This document shows positions 9,021 to 22,740 of a stretch of DNA of 64,000 nt, one piece after another. Position 1 is the first letter of the stretch; every line of letters starts with the position of its first letter. The notes below the pieces were generated by a model. The model saw only the letters and a program-made list of their open reading frames with translations, did not search any database and was not told where the DNA came from. Both the position numbers and the translations under genes were made by a program. Origin of the DNA: Centropus unirufus (Eukaryota; Chordata; Aves; Cuculiformes; Centropidae). The stretch covers positions 718,437 through 782,436 of the forward strand of contig VYZI01000145.1 of assembly GCA_013397695.1 (NCBI GenBank). The letters run 5' to 3'.

Positions 9021-10910
9021 AGACCTGGGCTTTTCATCTTTGAAACACTAATTCAGCTTAGGTGATTCCCTTTTGTTTTGTCCTGGATTCAGTCTGGTAG
9101 GACCGGGGCTGCTCCAGCTAACTCAGGTTGAGATTCCAACATGGAAAAAAGGAAGTTAACAGTGCTTCACCTCCATAAGCTTGTCATCAATATATGGCAG
9201 ATTTGCAGCAGATTTGCAGTCCAATTTATCCAGTTTATGCAGGATAAAATGACAAATGTTCTCACTTAGGATTAATTAATGGGGATTCTCACACATGCTT
9301 CTGTGAGTCCCCCTCCATATTCATTTTCTTGATATGAAATTGGAGTTTAATGCTTCACACATGGAAGAACTCACAGAAACTAAAATGTGTTTGACCAGAG
9401 CAAGGCTATTGATCTAGGATGAAATGGAGAGACCATATGAACCTTGGGGTTTAGTCTAACTCTGTGGTCAGTTTTTCCCTATGAAATTTTTCCCTCTTAA
9501 TTTTTAAACAAATGTAACAGCCAAAAAATATTCTCCTGCCTACAGACATTTTCTAAATCCAAGCAAATGTTCACATATATTTTGGTTAAGCTTTTTATAT
9601 CTTCAGCCCTTTTAGTTCTCAGATGCCTCTACTGTCTATCATGGTGCAGATTTTCTCTGTGGCTTGTGTCATTAGCTGATCTAATTATCCCTTGTGCAAA
9701 CATTTGCCATCAAAAGAGTAGCCGGAAGTTATTTTTTAACTCTACTGTATGAAAGGTGGACTGCTAGCAGTCTTGCTGCAGTTCACTGGTACCAAACTAT
9801 GGTCACAGTTAACTGAGGGTATTAAATTACATCTTGCAATTTAGCTGGGCCTGCAGTTAGACATTCTTTGAAATAGATATGTATGTCTGTATATACCATG
9901 TGCTTGTCTTGAACATGAGTAGCAAGGACCATTATAGTGTGCCTTGTGTTAAGCTGTAAAAAAAGACCAACATAGCAAGAGCCTGTGATTTAGAGCACCC
10001 TGTGATCTAAAGCAAATGGGCAAAACTCAGCCAAGTGTGTTGCAGGTGCTGAGTGGGGTTGAAATCTGAAGTTAGACCATAGCAGAAGAAAACTATGTGG
10101 CATATGTGGGATCAGGGAGAGGGCTGGTCCTTGCCTGTCCTTTTTTGTCATAAGGGCTTCAGAGTTGTGCAACTGTAAATTTGAATGTTAAGATGGTTTC
10201 ATTCTGCATGCAGTAAAAGAACACATAACAATCCCAGAACTAATAAGAAAGGTCAGCTACCTTAGCAACCACTTAAATTTATTAAAGCTTCCTTTTACTT
10301 CTTCTACCATTGCCTATTTATTTTTTTTAAGTGTTTACTTCAAATACCTCCTTAAATTGTAGGGAGGTAGTTCTGCCTTCCTGTTCAGTCTGAGGCCTCT
10401 TGCATGAGCCTGCAGATGTGTGATACAATGGCTCACATGACACTGATATATATTGATATAAATGGAGGAGACATCACCATGTTCCTTTGTATAGTCCACC
10501 AAACAGTGAGTACTTTAATGCTGTTGTTGCTATAACTTATTGACGTGTCTGGTTTGTCATGTTTTGAATGAACTTTTTCTTTGTAAGAAGAGTCCATTTT
10601 TGTCTTTGTGATTGTAACCCTGAAGTAATTAATCTTTTTAAAGGATATTCTAAATACAGGGATTTCTTAGTGTTTTAATTTATTATGTTTTATGCTAATC
10701 CACTTTTATTTCATTTGGGTGACCTCAGCTTCTTATTACTCTAGACAACCAAGACTTGTCTGCAATTTGTTTTTCCAGGGTCTTCCACCATAATACATTA
10801 GGATATTCCCTGTCACTGATGAAACATTCATTGTAGTTGCTCTTGTTTTCTAGCTAGTAAGGGTGATGTTCTATTTTTATGTGCCTTAAGAAAAGGAAAG
10901 TAATGAATCC
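9021..10910. other. Unique AT-rich sequence
   Basis: Nothing recognisable apart from short chance open frames (9567-9752, 9990-10172). A short AATTAATTAAT-type palindromic run occurs near 9270-9280. Confidence 0.5.
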
Positions 10911-11030
10911 ATCCCAATAGTTTGTATCCAAATGTCAGGTCTACCTGTGTGATTATTTTGGTGATCAGGGCCCCATTGCATTTGTGCTCTAAACACATCA
11001 AGAAGAGTCCTTGCTCTGAAGAGTGCAGAC
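10911..11030 (-). repeat. Ancient amniote repeat relic, L3/CR1-like 3' tail
   Basis: On the minus strand the segment runs from an AGCAAGGACTCTTCTTGATG step, through GTTTAGAGCACAAATGCAATG and GGGCCCTGATCACC, to GGATACAAACTA. It follows the order of a common old amniote repeat tail (a GGGACT step, a TGTTTGTACAGCGCCTAGCA-like step, AATGGGGCCCTGATC, then TAATACAAATAA). I recall this tail from turtle, crocodile and mammal genomes as the 3' part of an L3/CR1-like LINE or linked SINE. The exact family needs a database check. It lies inside the longest open frame of the window (minus strand 11359-10886), which argues that this frame is not a gene. Confidence 0.45.
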
Positions 11031-14000
11031 AGACATTTGACGTTTTCCAGGTAGTGTTTCCAAACTAGTGCTCTAGCTAGTTGGGGTCTAGCTGCAGGGA
11101 TGTGGGCTCCAGGAGCCAATCCAGTGTTTGGCACAGTGCAGAGACCTTCTTCACCAGTGGGAGCCAGCAAAGTGTTGTGCAGGTGTGAAGACAACCTTCT
11201 GCATTTCATTGGAGGACCATGGTGGAGGTCTAGCCAAGTCTCTTTGCTCAGCAGCATCTTTGCTTCCTCCACGGGCAACCAGTTGGTTTGGTTTGATTTT
11301 AAACTTGATTCATTTTTACATTTTCCTTCAATGAGCAGAAAAGGAGCAGTATTATCCATCTTGGTGTGCTATGCTTCACTGGATACAGTGGGGTGTAGTG
11401 ATTTGGAGCACCCCCAACTCTATTTCTGTGTTTTGTCTTTTCTGACTGTGATGTCAGTGGTATGAAGTTGACTCCCTGAGCAGCAGAGATTGATTTCTCC
11501 TTTGAGTAGCCATACTCTCCACAGAAGTATCTTTTCCAGTTATGTTTTGAAAGTCATCAGACATGCTGTTATAAATGATCACTGAAGATTACTGGAGATG
11601 CTGCAAAATAATAGTGAACCAAGTAGCATCTGTAATTTCCACTGCTGGTTTGCAATCATCACTCAAAATGAGCTGTGTCTCAGTTGTAGGGCTAAATTTT
11701 TTTTCCTCTTCTCTGCTGTATAAGACAGTTGAAATAGATACTGTCTCATGAATTTTTATGCAAAGACCTGAGCTGCAATCCCCTGTACGAACAGCTAGCT
11801 TCTTCTTTGTGAAGATCAAGAACAGCTCAGAAAATACTGGAGAGAAGTCTACAATTCTGGTTACTGTGAGGTTATGCTACAGCTCAATGACTCTGAGATG
11901 TATATCTCTGATGTTCTTTCTTTTTAATTGCCCCAGTATAAATCACATGGCTCTTATGTACAATATGTATCACCATTCCTGTTAGTAGGAGTTTTGCCCT
12001 TTTATGAGCATGATCACCTCCATACCCCTTGTTTTTTAGTGTGTCACTGGTGTCATAGTGCCCTCAGTGCAAAAGAACAGGCATGAATCAATTTTAAGGG
12101 AAAATGAGTAGTGATACCAGTGTTATTCTGTATCATTCTGTATGCGTGTTGAATTGTCTCAATAATGCCTGGAACCTTGTTCTGGTAACATGCACAAGCA
12201 GTTGTGTTTCAAGGTATGTGTAAGCCCAGTGGCGATCAAGCTATACAAGATTAAGTGCTTAATTAGAGGACATGGTAAACCTTCCATCTGACTTGGATAT
12301 ACCTTGGTGTTCCTGGTACAAATTTTGCATGTGCCTTTTCTTCCCATGTTTTGATCAGGGTTTGCTACAGACTTTCCAAAAAGAACCTTGATCATATCTG
12401 ACTGTCAAGAGAAGGAATATGGGTGGCAAAACTCCAAAGTCTGTTCCTAAATTCCCACATTGAAAACTCAGGTGTTGCCAATCGGGAAAAAACAAGGAGA
12501 AATGTCAGTGCTAGCGGTTTGTCTTTTGATTTTCTATTTTTTCCAAATTAAAAGCATTCTTTGCACTTCCTTAATTTTTCCTTAATAAACATCTCTGGTT
12601 TCAGTCCTGTCTATCAAGAGTTCATGCATTTCATATAAGATTCAAGGGCCATCGGGAAGATAAAAATACTGTACCAAACTATATTCATGACACAGAGCTT
12701 TCTGAATTCCATGTTGTACTACAATTTTTTTTACAAGTCTGGAGTATATTATCACTACTTAAACTAACCACCTCACCTTCTGAAACAGGACACAAACTTC
12801 ACCTTCTTTTGAAACAAGTAGGGCAGTCAGTATTCAGGTTAAGAGTCATGGATGGATTTTACTCCTGAGATTGATGAAGAGGGAAAGGAAAAAAGCACAG
12901 GAATGGGAACAGTCTTCTGAGTTTATCAGACTCACTCTTCCACCTGATTCTCCAATTGATTTTTCAAATTATTATTTCATAGGAATAGCTCATGAAAACT
13001 TCCTTGTTTCTGTGACAAGATCTGTTCCTCTATTTACACTGCTGTTTTGGTCCAGACTGCTTGTTAGACTATCTTCGCTCCTGCTCTTCATTGCTGTACA
13101 GTTCTGGTTATCCTGCATTAGGTGAAGTGGCCTGTAAACCTGAGATACACCTGTGTGGGCATTTGATCCACAATCAAATTGTGTGAGCCAAGAAGAGGGA
13201 GTGCCACAACCAGCCTGGGGCAGCTGTGTTGCTAGAGTTTTGCCTGGGATATCCCTTGCACTCTTATGCCCTGACTTCTATGATGGTCTGTGGAAAGTCA
13301 GTGGCTGTTGAAGTACTAACTCAAGTGGTGTTTAGTTTCTCTAAAACCTCCTCTGGGTTGGATAAGCAGGATGGGCTCCAGAGAGTGGTGTGCTTTGGAC
13401 ATGGCCTGGCGCAGTCCTTTTTAATTCCCATCAGACTCAGGTGCAGTGCACTAGCCCAAGAATGTGTCCCTCACATCCAAAGCCATTTTGATTTAATGCT
13501 CTTCTCTCTACAGTAACTTCTAGATCTTCTGCGCACATTATCTGTTTGTTGGTGAGAGGGTCCCCTTGTGATTAACAGAGGGAACTTAGAGCTGCTGACT
13601 TATAATTCCCTGCTCTTATTTCAATGTGCTCTGTAATCTTAAGGCTAGAACTATTTTTGTATAGGTGGTAGGCCCTTTAGACTGTTTTTGAAGCCCTCTA
13701 GCTGTTTGGGTCCTGTAAAATTAGGTACTTTAATTCACTTGAAAATGTGCCTGGCTGCTGAGTTTTCTCTCTTAGGCTTTTACATTCTTTTTAAGAGCTC
13801 TGACTTTTAATGTTAATGACTTGAGATCCTCAACATACAGATTCTATGTAAAAATCCTTACCCCTTTCCAAAGAATATGGGAAACATGAAATATAAAAAA
13901 ATGTTGTGCTTTTTAATTGTGAAATTTGTTTTCAGTCTGTAAACCCTTTCATGTGGATCAAACTTAATGATACCTCATTCTCAATTTATCTCCAACAGCA

Positions 14001-17000
14001 TCAGTGGACTCTGTTCTGAATGGCCATCTATTCTCAATATCTTTCTTGAAAAGTATTGTTTTTTTCAAGCTACAAAGCTTGCAACATTTCATACAGAAAT
14101 TAAAAACAAGACTTTCTGGCTGCATCTGACAAATCACACATGATGCCAAAGAGAAATTATTTGTACTGTCTGTCCTCAAAATATAGTCTCTCTTATTCTA
14201 TTCTTTTTGTGTGTGTGTTCCAAGGAAACTATTTTTTTGTGAATTCTGAACCACTGATTCCTTAAATGGGCTTGTAATGAGATGGCTCTTTTATATGAAT
14301 TTGTGTAGTTCACTGTCAATTCAGATCAATAAATCCTGAACCAATTGAGTTTTTTTAATATAACTTACTGAAGGAGAAGAAAGTACTGTGGATTTGATTG
14401 CTTCCTCCAGCTTTCAAAAGGTAAAGAACAAACAGTGTCAGAATAAAGAGTTTTTTTCTCTCTCCAGGTTAGGCTTGTACAGTGTGTATTTAGTCATTCT
14501 GGCTGATTCATAGACAGACGTTTGCATCTTCAAGAGAAAGTACAGGGTGTTCCTTCCGAGATGCAATGATGAGTTCTGCAAACACCACCTAAATGATATC
14601 TCACCATATTATGGCAGCCCTTGCTAGCACCTCTGTAAGTTAGGGGCTGTATCAGCATTTTCATTATAAATATAACATTTACACTACTACCACCTTCCTT
14701 GATTTGTATCATGCTCCTACACTATAACACAGAATCATATTTGGTTTGTTCACTGCAACTATACAGTGCTGTATATAGGACTGAGGGCTCAGGGGATTTT
14801 TCTTCAAGTGCTCTCAAATCTCTCTCCTACATTATAAAGTGTAGTACTGCCTTTTCAGCAAATATTGATGCTTTCTGTTCTTTGCTTCGAGACTTTACTC
14901 TGTTTATATGCTGTGTACCTGGACTAAGGTGCGTTTACAATTTATTGGTGTGAGTACTGCAGGTGCTTTAAATCCTTCTCTTTATTATCTACACGATCAC
15001 CTGGAAGAAACAGATGTCTTTCTGCACCAAAGACCTCATTCTGCATTCTCCATGTCCCTGGTTCTGCCACTGACCCAGGATGCAGGTCTCAAAGCATAGG
15101 ATGTTGGGAAGTCACAGAAAAGGTAATCCAAATATAGGAATGCAACTTTATTAAATCCGTGCATAATAAGCAGTTACTGTATTAACAGTCCATTTATATA
15201 TCCTTGCAGATGGTTCATAAATCATTAATACATCTTCTAACAGACCCAAATAAGAAATTATTATAAATGGTATCAATATTCTATCAGCAAGAGGTGTTGG
15301 AAATTACATTTATAAGCACACAGTTGGGCCCAATAAGTTTCTGTGACAACTGACTTTGCAGTCATCTTCTATTTAACACCATTAAAATGTCTACTTCATC
15401 ACCTATAAGCTGTTTAGAAATGGGCAGTTTAATATTTAGTGCATCCCCCTACAGATTTACTGAAACTTTTCTTGGTCTCCTTTTTCCTTGTGTTTCATAC
15501 AATTTAGTACTTTCAGCTTTTCTTCTGAAGATGAGCATCTGTGAACTGCTTGTTTGCTCACGCTGAAAGTAGTGAAAACAATTTTATTTACTATTTTTTT
15601 GAATCAAGGTACAAACTGCTTGGAAACAAATCTCTATTTCTAACCATAAGCTTTCAAAAAACTATTTTTTAAAAAGAGTTCAAGCAAAAACACATCATCA
15701 AAGAGCCAATCTGCCTAAATGCCTTTTCTTCTTGTGACACAACATGAAATATTTGGAATTTTGGATCACATATACTGCACTGCAAGGATCACATCCATTT
15801 CTTGGTGTACAGGACTGAGCAAGGCTGCACTGCCTATCCTTAAGGGGTCTATGCTAACTAGGACTTGGTGCCAGCACCCCAGGCAATTTGTGGAGCCAGG
15901 AAGACAAAGGCAGAGTGGGCATGGGGAGTCAGCCGGCTCAACCATCCCTCTACCCATTCTTGTTCAAAATGTGTGATTTTGCATGTATGTAGGTACCACC
16001 TCTCGGGTGGATTGAAAGAACAGTTCTGTCGGCTTTGGGCTATGAATCCAGTACCTTTTAAAATAATCAGTAAGAGAAAGAAACAAATAAGAAAAAATTT
16101 TGATATATTTTATTACAAAAACTGCACAACAAGGGCCTTACATTTTTTCACCTACTATCACACTAGCAACTTTCTTCCCACCTCAGAAATTATATTTATG
16201 GTTTCCTTGTGGTTTTTGCCCTGAAGTCAATTTTCACTCCAGCAACTTTTCTTCTGTTCTGTGCCTTGGCTCCTTAGGTCATTAACCTCAAGCAAGTAAC
16301 TTTGTCAAATACTTTGAAAAACGAAGTCCACTCTATTTCCCTTGTCTGTCCCGGTGGCAATACAGTGCATTCAAAGAATTCCAGCAATTTTCTGAAGCAT
16401 GACCTGCTTCTCCTGAAACATGCTGGTATCTTTGCAATCTTTCAGCAAGCTGTGCTGTACCAAATGTTCCTCGATTTGATCTTCTTAAATATTTACTCAA
16501 CTGTTTCCAGTGACTCTCATTCAGCTAACTGGTCTCCAGTGACTTGACAAACTCAGTCAGCTTGATGGCTTGCTTGTCTGCTTTTAATAAAAATCTCAAA
16601 GCAAACAGGAAAATATTTTATTCTCACAGCTTACAGTTTCCCCTAATGTAAAAAATTGCTAATCATTCCACAGCTTTTGAGAAATATATTTGGCTGTGTC
16701 ATAGAACTAGTCTGATGTCTTAATATCTTAACCGAGAGATCTACCTTCTTAAATAGCCACTGGCCATTTTAAACCTTAGACGCAACGAAAGTACTATCTT
16801 ACTAACAACTGCAGTAGAATCGTTGTTACCTGTGGAAATATAATGATTATTATGAGATGATAGTGTAATTGGCTTTCTGAGCAATAAAATCCTTCAAGGA
16901 GTGAAAGCTTAGGAGGAAGCAGAATGGCATTTATGAAATTTTAGATAAGTGAGTCTATGTTAATCCATTGGGTCAAGTCTGAATGGATGTGGAGGCTGGA

Positions 17001-17124
17001 GAGGGAGGCAGGGAATAGTTCTAGGATTTCTTTGCAGATAACTAAAACATCAAACTTGTGTCTGTGCTGTGATGCCCAGGACTTATTCCCAGAATGAACA
17101 AACAGTGTTTTAAGTTATATTTCT
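11031..17124. other. Six kilobases of unique sequence without a supported gene
   Basis: Chance-sized open frames occur on both strands (for example 11100-11465, 12871-13125, 13226-13516, 14699-14953, 15719-15976 and 15865-16224), often overlapping each other. None shows a domain, a run of homology-like residues or convincing splice sites. I found no repeat family that I could name. Confidence 0.5.
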
Positions 17125-17211
17125 GGGCCAGATTCTCTGCTGTTTTCTTCTGGTATCACATCATTGCCTTCAGTGCAAACCTCCTTTCCTTTCTCCTTCA
17201 GGGTCTGGCCC
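17125..17211. repeat. Palindromic MITE-like amniote repeat relic
   Basis: The element starts GGGCCAGATTCTCTGCTG and ends TTCAGGGTCTGGCCC. The outer eight bases (GGGCCAGA and TCTGGCCC) are perfect inverted repeats, and the middle has CATTGCCTTCAGTG. The layout matches an old near-palindromic repeat of reptiles, birds and mammals, built of two inverted halves around a CATTGA-TTCAATG-like centre. It probably descends from a nonautonomous DNA transposon. At 87 bases it is close to the size I recall. It is noncoding and inactive. Confidence 0.45.
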
Positions 17212-20200
17212 CTTCCTCACCAGCACAGAAGATCATTTTAGTTATGAGTAGAGGAAATTTTTAGACAGCTCTGTTCCTCCCTGTGTTCCTATCTCTTCAA
17301 AGCGTGCAGGCAGTGAAGGCTTTCCTTTTGCTTGAGCACAGGAAAGCTTGAGTGTTTAGATCAGAAAATTCAAGCTTGCTCTCTGGTGTCACTTAGAAGC
17401 TTTGAGAGGCTGTATTGTAGAGTGTTAACCATAATATCCTAGCTGGTCATTGATCTTTTCATGCTCACTCTTCCAACTGGGGCATCCTCGTGGCATGGTG
17501 AACAGAACAACAATTTAGGAGGAAAACATACTAAAGCAATCAAAGGCAGCTCCTTTCATTGCCAAGCTGGTTAGAGCAAGTCACCTCTGCCCTGTGAGGC
17601 TTCCTAAGAGGAGTAGGTGAGTGAAGGATGCAGCAGCAAAATAAAGTGGAAGATAGGAAACATGAAGACCTGAAAACTTCTGCTTCTTGATGGGGGAACA
17701 GTACATGTTTCTTATTTCTGTTACTTCTTCCTTGGAGTGCAGAGAGTGACTGGTGAGGAAAGTGGATTTTCTCTTGGTGTTCAGCATTTCGGTATTTTAT
17801 TTCCTCCTTCTCTTCCCCATCCCATACCATACAACCTCTCCATGTATGATTGCACTTAGTGGTCTGCAAACTGAGACAACTTTTTCTTCCAGAGACAAGA
17901 AGATTGAGATCTATCTCTTTTGCATCCACCTCAGGGGCAAACCTCTTCCTATGCTGCTGCAATGGGTATGATTTCACACCTCAAAACACTGCTCTGCTCT
18001 TTGGCAATAGCCAAGTAGGTTTCTCTGAAGCTTACTCCATTTCTCTCCTGAATAAGTAGCAGTCATTCTTGTTTATTTGGCTAAGTTTATTGTCCTAGAC
18101 CCCAACAAAGCAGATGGCACAATCAAGCATATAAATATTAGGCAGAATGTATTTTGTGTTGACCAACATTTTTACCTTAAAAGTAAATGTTGATACGAGT
18201 AAAAAGAAATTAACTTTGTTTATTCTAGGGAAATTTTTCTTAAGTAGCTTCTGATACACTTCAGCTTTACGAGAGAATCTGAGGTTTAATTTTTGAGTTT
18301 GTAAGCAGTACAGAAGTTCTCTGCATATAAACTGATCATGTTTAGGTTGACCATTTTAATAATGATTTTTTATTTGTTGAAGATTCTAACAGTGTCAATT
18401 CACTTCAGATAATATGTGTACAAACACAGTAGGATTGCTGACCTGTTTCATGATGAAAGGCTCTGATAATAATTATGGAAGAGATCTCTGCCAGACAAAT
18501 AAAGCTTCTCAGAGCCTGGGGAAAGGGAAGAAACTGAAGTAGATGTTTTGCAGACACTACAAGTACACACTTTAGGTTTGCATTGCAAGATATTACTATT
18601 TTACCTGGAATTGGGGTGCATTTTGATCCCACTCCTGTATTTCACTTACAAATGCTTAATGAATCTATGGACCTAAATCCCTTCATTCCAGTACTCAGCA
18701 CACACTTGTAATACCCCAACCTGAACTTTCAGTACCCCAAATCGCCTTACAATGCAGCCACTAACGCTCTGGACAAAGGCTTGAAGTGACAAGGGATCTG
18801 AGACTGACCACTAATACTGGCCCATGGTGGCCATATTTGTTGGATGCTAAATCTGATGCAAAGCTGTTCCTTCTTCTTGGTATTGATGTGGCAGACAGTT
18901 GGTTTGAGATGATTACTGATAATCTGTAACCCTCATCTCACACCCATTCTCTCTGTCACTGCCAGCTGATAGGGATCCTCTGCACTGGCGTATTTCTTTA
19001 AGCTTTCTGTGTAGTTTGTTTGTCCTCCACTTATCAGAACTTCTCCACTTTCTTCCCCTGTTAGGTTATTATTATGACCCCTGTAAAGTCACAGCTGTAC
19101 TCAGTGGATTTTGCAGCAAAAGTAAAGAAAGGATTCTGAGGTGATATTGCTGCTCCGTATTTCACACTGTCAAAAGTTGTGGGTAGATACCTTACAGGAG
19201 AAATGGCCCAGTAAGAGAACTGCTTGCATCTGAAGTACATTGATGTTTATTTTCTGCTGCAGACTTTCCTTTCCTGTTTTGAGTTTCTGCGTACTATTTC
19301 TTAAGAAGTTTCTTTTCATAATTTCTCCAAGTTTTAGTTTTGTCTGAGGCAAACAGATATGAGGATGCTCCTACTCCTATAGACTCATTTTTGTTCCTAA
19401 TCCATGAGACTTGTATTCACTCTTTAAGAATTTGGCATCTCCTTTGTTTGTTACAGTTCCTTTTACTTGTGTCTGGTGCTACTCTGTGTCTCTCCCTACA
19501 TAAGTTGTCTTTTTCACCTCCTGACACTGAAAAAGTTTCTTGGAAATACAGGTAGAAATAGTTAGGAGAGGATGCAAAGTAAGTGGAAGGTTTCAGTCTG
19601 CCAACCCTCTCCCTGCCCAGCGTGTGTGGACCTGGTGCACTTTGTTCTCCACAGTGTATTAGGGTGTCCATTATCAGTGATGGAAGCTTGTTAACACAGA
19701 AACACAGAGACTACCCATTATTCCTCCTGCTCCTTTATAAAGAGGCCATTAAAATAGAGCCAAGTTCCTTTCCCTACACGTTGAAATTTGAACAAATTTA
19801 ATTTCTATTTGTTAGGGAAACTCGTGCTGCTGGGGGAAAAAAGCCAGATTGACAGTTTTGGAATATAAAGTTATTTTTTTCATCAACAGTGCAGGTAGAG
19901 GAAGTGGCGGTTTCTCTTGCCTTGCCAATTTTTGCTCATCTCTGACCTAGAGGTATCACCTCAAGCTTGGAGTTCATTCTCCATGTCTTTCTAATCATTG
20001 AGCACTCTGCTGAGGTAGGTGCCAATTAGCACAGGTTATTTTTGTGATATGGACAGCTGACCATGACAGAAGGACAGAAACCATGGATTTTACATTGTGC
20101 AATGATTCCGCCTGTGTTGGACAGATTTGTATTGCCATCCCAAAATAGTTTGCCTGGCTTTACATTGCATTACGAAGTCATTTCAGGCATCTTAGCCCCA

Positions 20201-21219
20201 CCAGTTGTACTAGTTTTTGCACAGAAAAAGACTGTGTAGTCCACCATCAGTGAACCAAGAACCACAAGCCTAAGCTTTGCCTCTGGCCACTCTTTGCCTG
20301 GGGGTCTGTGTCATTCCAGTCTATCCAGGCAGTGACACATTACTGAATGTCTGCCTTTCCCGGTGCCTGTGGTCCTCTAAAAAGAAAAGCAAGGAAATCT
20401 AGAATACCCAGGAGCAGAGGAAACCCACTGAAAACCTCATTCTAGGTTCATCAGTGATCTGCCCTTGAAGCCTGGTCTTTTTATTGCAATAAAGTTTATT
20501 TGCAATCAGACTGAGAGCTGCTGACTAAGAGACCCGGTGTTGCTTGTCCCTAGAAACCCAACTGGAAGGGAGGACTTTCAGGGGTCTTAAGCAGGGACTG
20601 GACATGGACAGAGGCTGGATTGCTGTCCAGGCAGGAGTGAATGAACTTGAGGTGAACACTGCCTTGGACATATCCACTGTTTTTAAGTCTAGGCTGAAGT
20701 TAATGTATGCAGAGGAACTTACTGTGATTACAGATAGGTCCTGCATCACTTGTTTGCCCAGCAAGGGGCAAAACAATCCAAGCACGCTTTGAAATGTGCT
20801 CCTAAACCAGCAAAAGAGGGGGTGGAAGATGCTGACACTCTTGGGCAGAGTTACTGACATGCACACATAGTTGCTCAGTCAAAGGAATTTGCAACCAAAG
20901 GCTCCTCATTGAGCATGGAGGGCAGTGGAAGCCCCACCTTGTTTCAAAACTTGAAAACATCCCAGGCTATAAATCTCATTCATTTGCATTTCTTTTCAGA
21001 AGATGAGGTGGAGCGTGGAGGATAGCAGTATTGATGAGGATTAAACTAGCAAATGGAATGAGCTTGTGGAATACCTAGTGCTATGCCAAACTGCTCTGAT
21101 TCTGATACATAAACTAAGTGAGACAAGGAGGCTGTGTTTGGCATGGCTCAGTTCATACTGGGTTGTGTAAATTGTTTTCACAAAGATGAAGTGAAAATGG
21201 ATCACCATCTAAAGATGAA
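17212..21219. other. Unique sequence without a supported gene
   Basis: Open frames up to 145 codons (17977-17540 minus) and 113 codons (20866-20525 minus) were examined and show no family signature. A small imperfect hairpin lies at 18164-18192 (CAACATTT and AAATGTTG arms with a two-base bulge). Nothing else stands out. Confidence 0.5.
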
Positions 21220-21420
21220 GACTTTTTTCTCTTTCTGTCTTTTCTTTTTTATCGTGTTTTTTTCTTTTCTCCATCTTTTTTCCTTTTTTTTCTTTTTTTG
21301 AAGTTTATGTAGATTGAGATGGTATTTTATGAGTTTTCATCTTTTTTTTGGTTGAGGGGGTAGTTTGTTGTTGATTAAGTGTGGAGTTTTTTGTTTGTTT
21401 GGTTATTTTTTTGTTAAGGG
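21220..21420 (+). repeat. T-rich low-complexity tract
   Basis: About 200 bases are dominated by T runs, with C in the first half (to about 21300) and G in the second half. Only a few A residues interrupt it. This is low-complexity sequence. It has no CR1-like or SINE-like body on either side, so it is not obviously a retroposon tail. Confidence 0.7.
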
Positions 21421-22258
21421 AAACTAGAAAAGCCCTCTTGATTTTAGAAATTTCCCAACCTCTTATCTATTCTTATCATTCACATCCCACTACATGACAA
21501 TAGTGATGTAAAGTGGACTGATGGAACTGGGTGGGACATGTCACAATGTGGAGCACAGTGTGTCAGTCTGACAAGTGTAAGAGACAATGTTTCCTATAAC
21601 CTGATTTATTTAGTTGCTTTTTTTTAAACTGCTTTTCAGAAAAATAAAAAATACCAAACTAACCTAGCATTAAAGGGGAGAACTAAAATGGAGTCAGTTT
21701 TTGCTTGCATGGAAACCAGGCAGAAAAGTGTCCTTGAGAAGAAGGTGCAGTGTTCTAATGCACTAAGAAGGTAAGAGAGACTTGGTCTGAGACCCTGGGC
21801 AGAGAAACAGACACAGTGGGGCAAACAGGGCGGGGAACCCTGTACACGTAGATGCATAGAGCTAGAAAGAAAGCCCGTGTCAGCCACATAATAAAATCTC
21901 TTCTGCAGATTACAGATTATTCCTGGTAGGTTGCGGAGGTATCTGTGCTGACTTTTATGTCACAATGCTTATTTAGCAGCATGAAACACTAGTGGTAATC
22001 AAGACTGCACTTTGCAAATTGGGGCTCTTATCTCCCTTTGGCTGCATGGTCTCTGTGCAGAGGTGCCATTCCACATGCTGTCTTCACTAACATAGTGTGT
22101 GCAGTTTGATAGCCTGATCAATGAGCCCTCCTTTTCCTTTCCCAGCCTTCCTGCAGAAGTCCACAAAGATGCCTCCGCTCTGCTGTTGTCTCTGAGGTAA
22201 AAATGACCTCTGTGATGATAAAATCTGAACTCTGAGTCAGGGAAGATATTCCCATCCC
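21421..22258. other. Unique sequence before the assembly gap
   Basis: No repeat or gene recognised. Short chance frames only (21887-21636 minus). Confidence 0.5.
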
Positions 22259-22338
22259 NNNNNNNNNNNNNNNNNNNNNNNNNNNNNNNNNNNNNNNNNN
22301 NNNNNNNNNNNNNNNNNNNNNNNNNNNNNNNNNNNNNN
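22259..22338. other. Assembly gap, 80 N
   Basis: Eighty undetermined bases. The right edge is a TA/CA microsatellite, so the gap was probably caused by a longer simple repeat. Open frames that run across it are not interpretable. Confidence 0.99.
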
Positions 22339-22367
22339 TATATATATATATACACACATGTATATAC
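22339..22367. repeat. TA/CA microsatellite at the gap edge
   Basis: A (TA)n run followed by CACACA and TGTATATAC. It is likely the visible end of a longer simple repeat hidden in the gap. Confidence 0.85.
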
Positions 22368-22740
22368 TGCGTAGCTAGAGCCTGACAAAGTCACCTTAAT
22401 GAGTGTTGCAAGGTATCAGGAAAGGAAGACTCATAATATTAAGTTCAAGTCATGTAGAGGTCTGCCTCCCTATCTGCTGTACTTCAGTCAAGCTTCATTT
22501 GCAACTTCTCCAACTACAGTCTTTAGGTAGTAGATTTCATTTGAGAATACTATGCAGATTTCATCCAAAGCAATATCTTTTGAAACTGCTTGTTTATGAG
22601 CTGAATCCTATTTTCTATTCATGTTCTGTTTTTCTGCTGAAATATCTTGCCATGGCAAGACTTTGCTTTTTGCCAGCCACTGAAATCACTTCATTATGAA
22701 CTATCCAGATTTTATCAGACAATTAGCAAATCAGCTCAGT

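Noticed and set aside
10886..11359. 157-codon minus-strand open frame
   Set aside because: Longest frame here but within chance length for 64 kb. It overlaps a 121-codon plus frame and a probable ancient repeat tail, and has no recognised domain.
17540..17977. 145-codon minus-strand open frame
   Set aside because: No family signature. Other frames overlap it on both strands, with no splice or promoter context.
20521..20870. Opposed open frames of 82 and 113 codons, considered as an old retroelement fragment
   Set aside because: No motif of any retroelement family could be placed.
22118..22394. Two open frames crossing the N gap (to 131 codons)
   Set aside because: About 27 codons are unknown bases, so the frames are artefacts of the gap.
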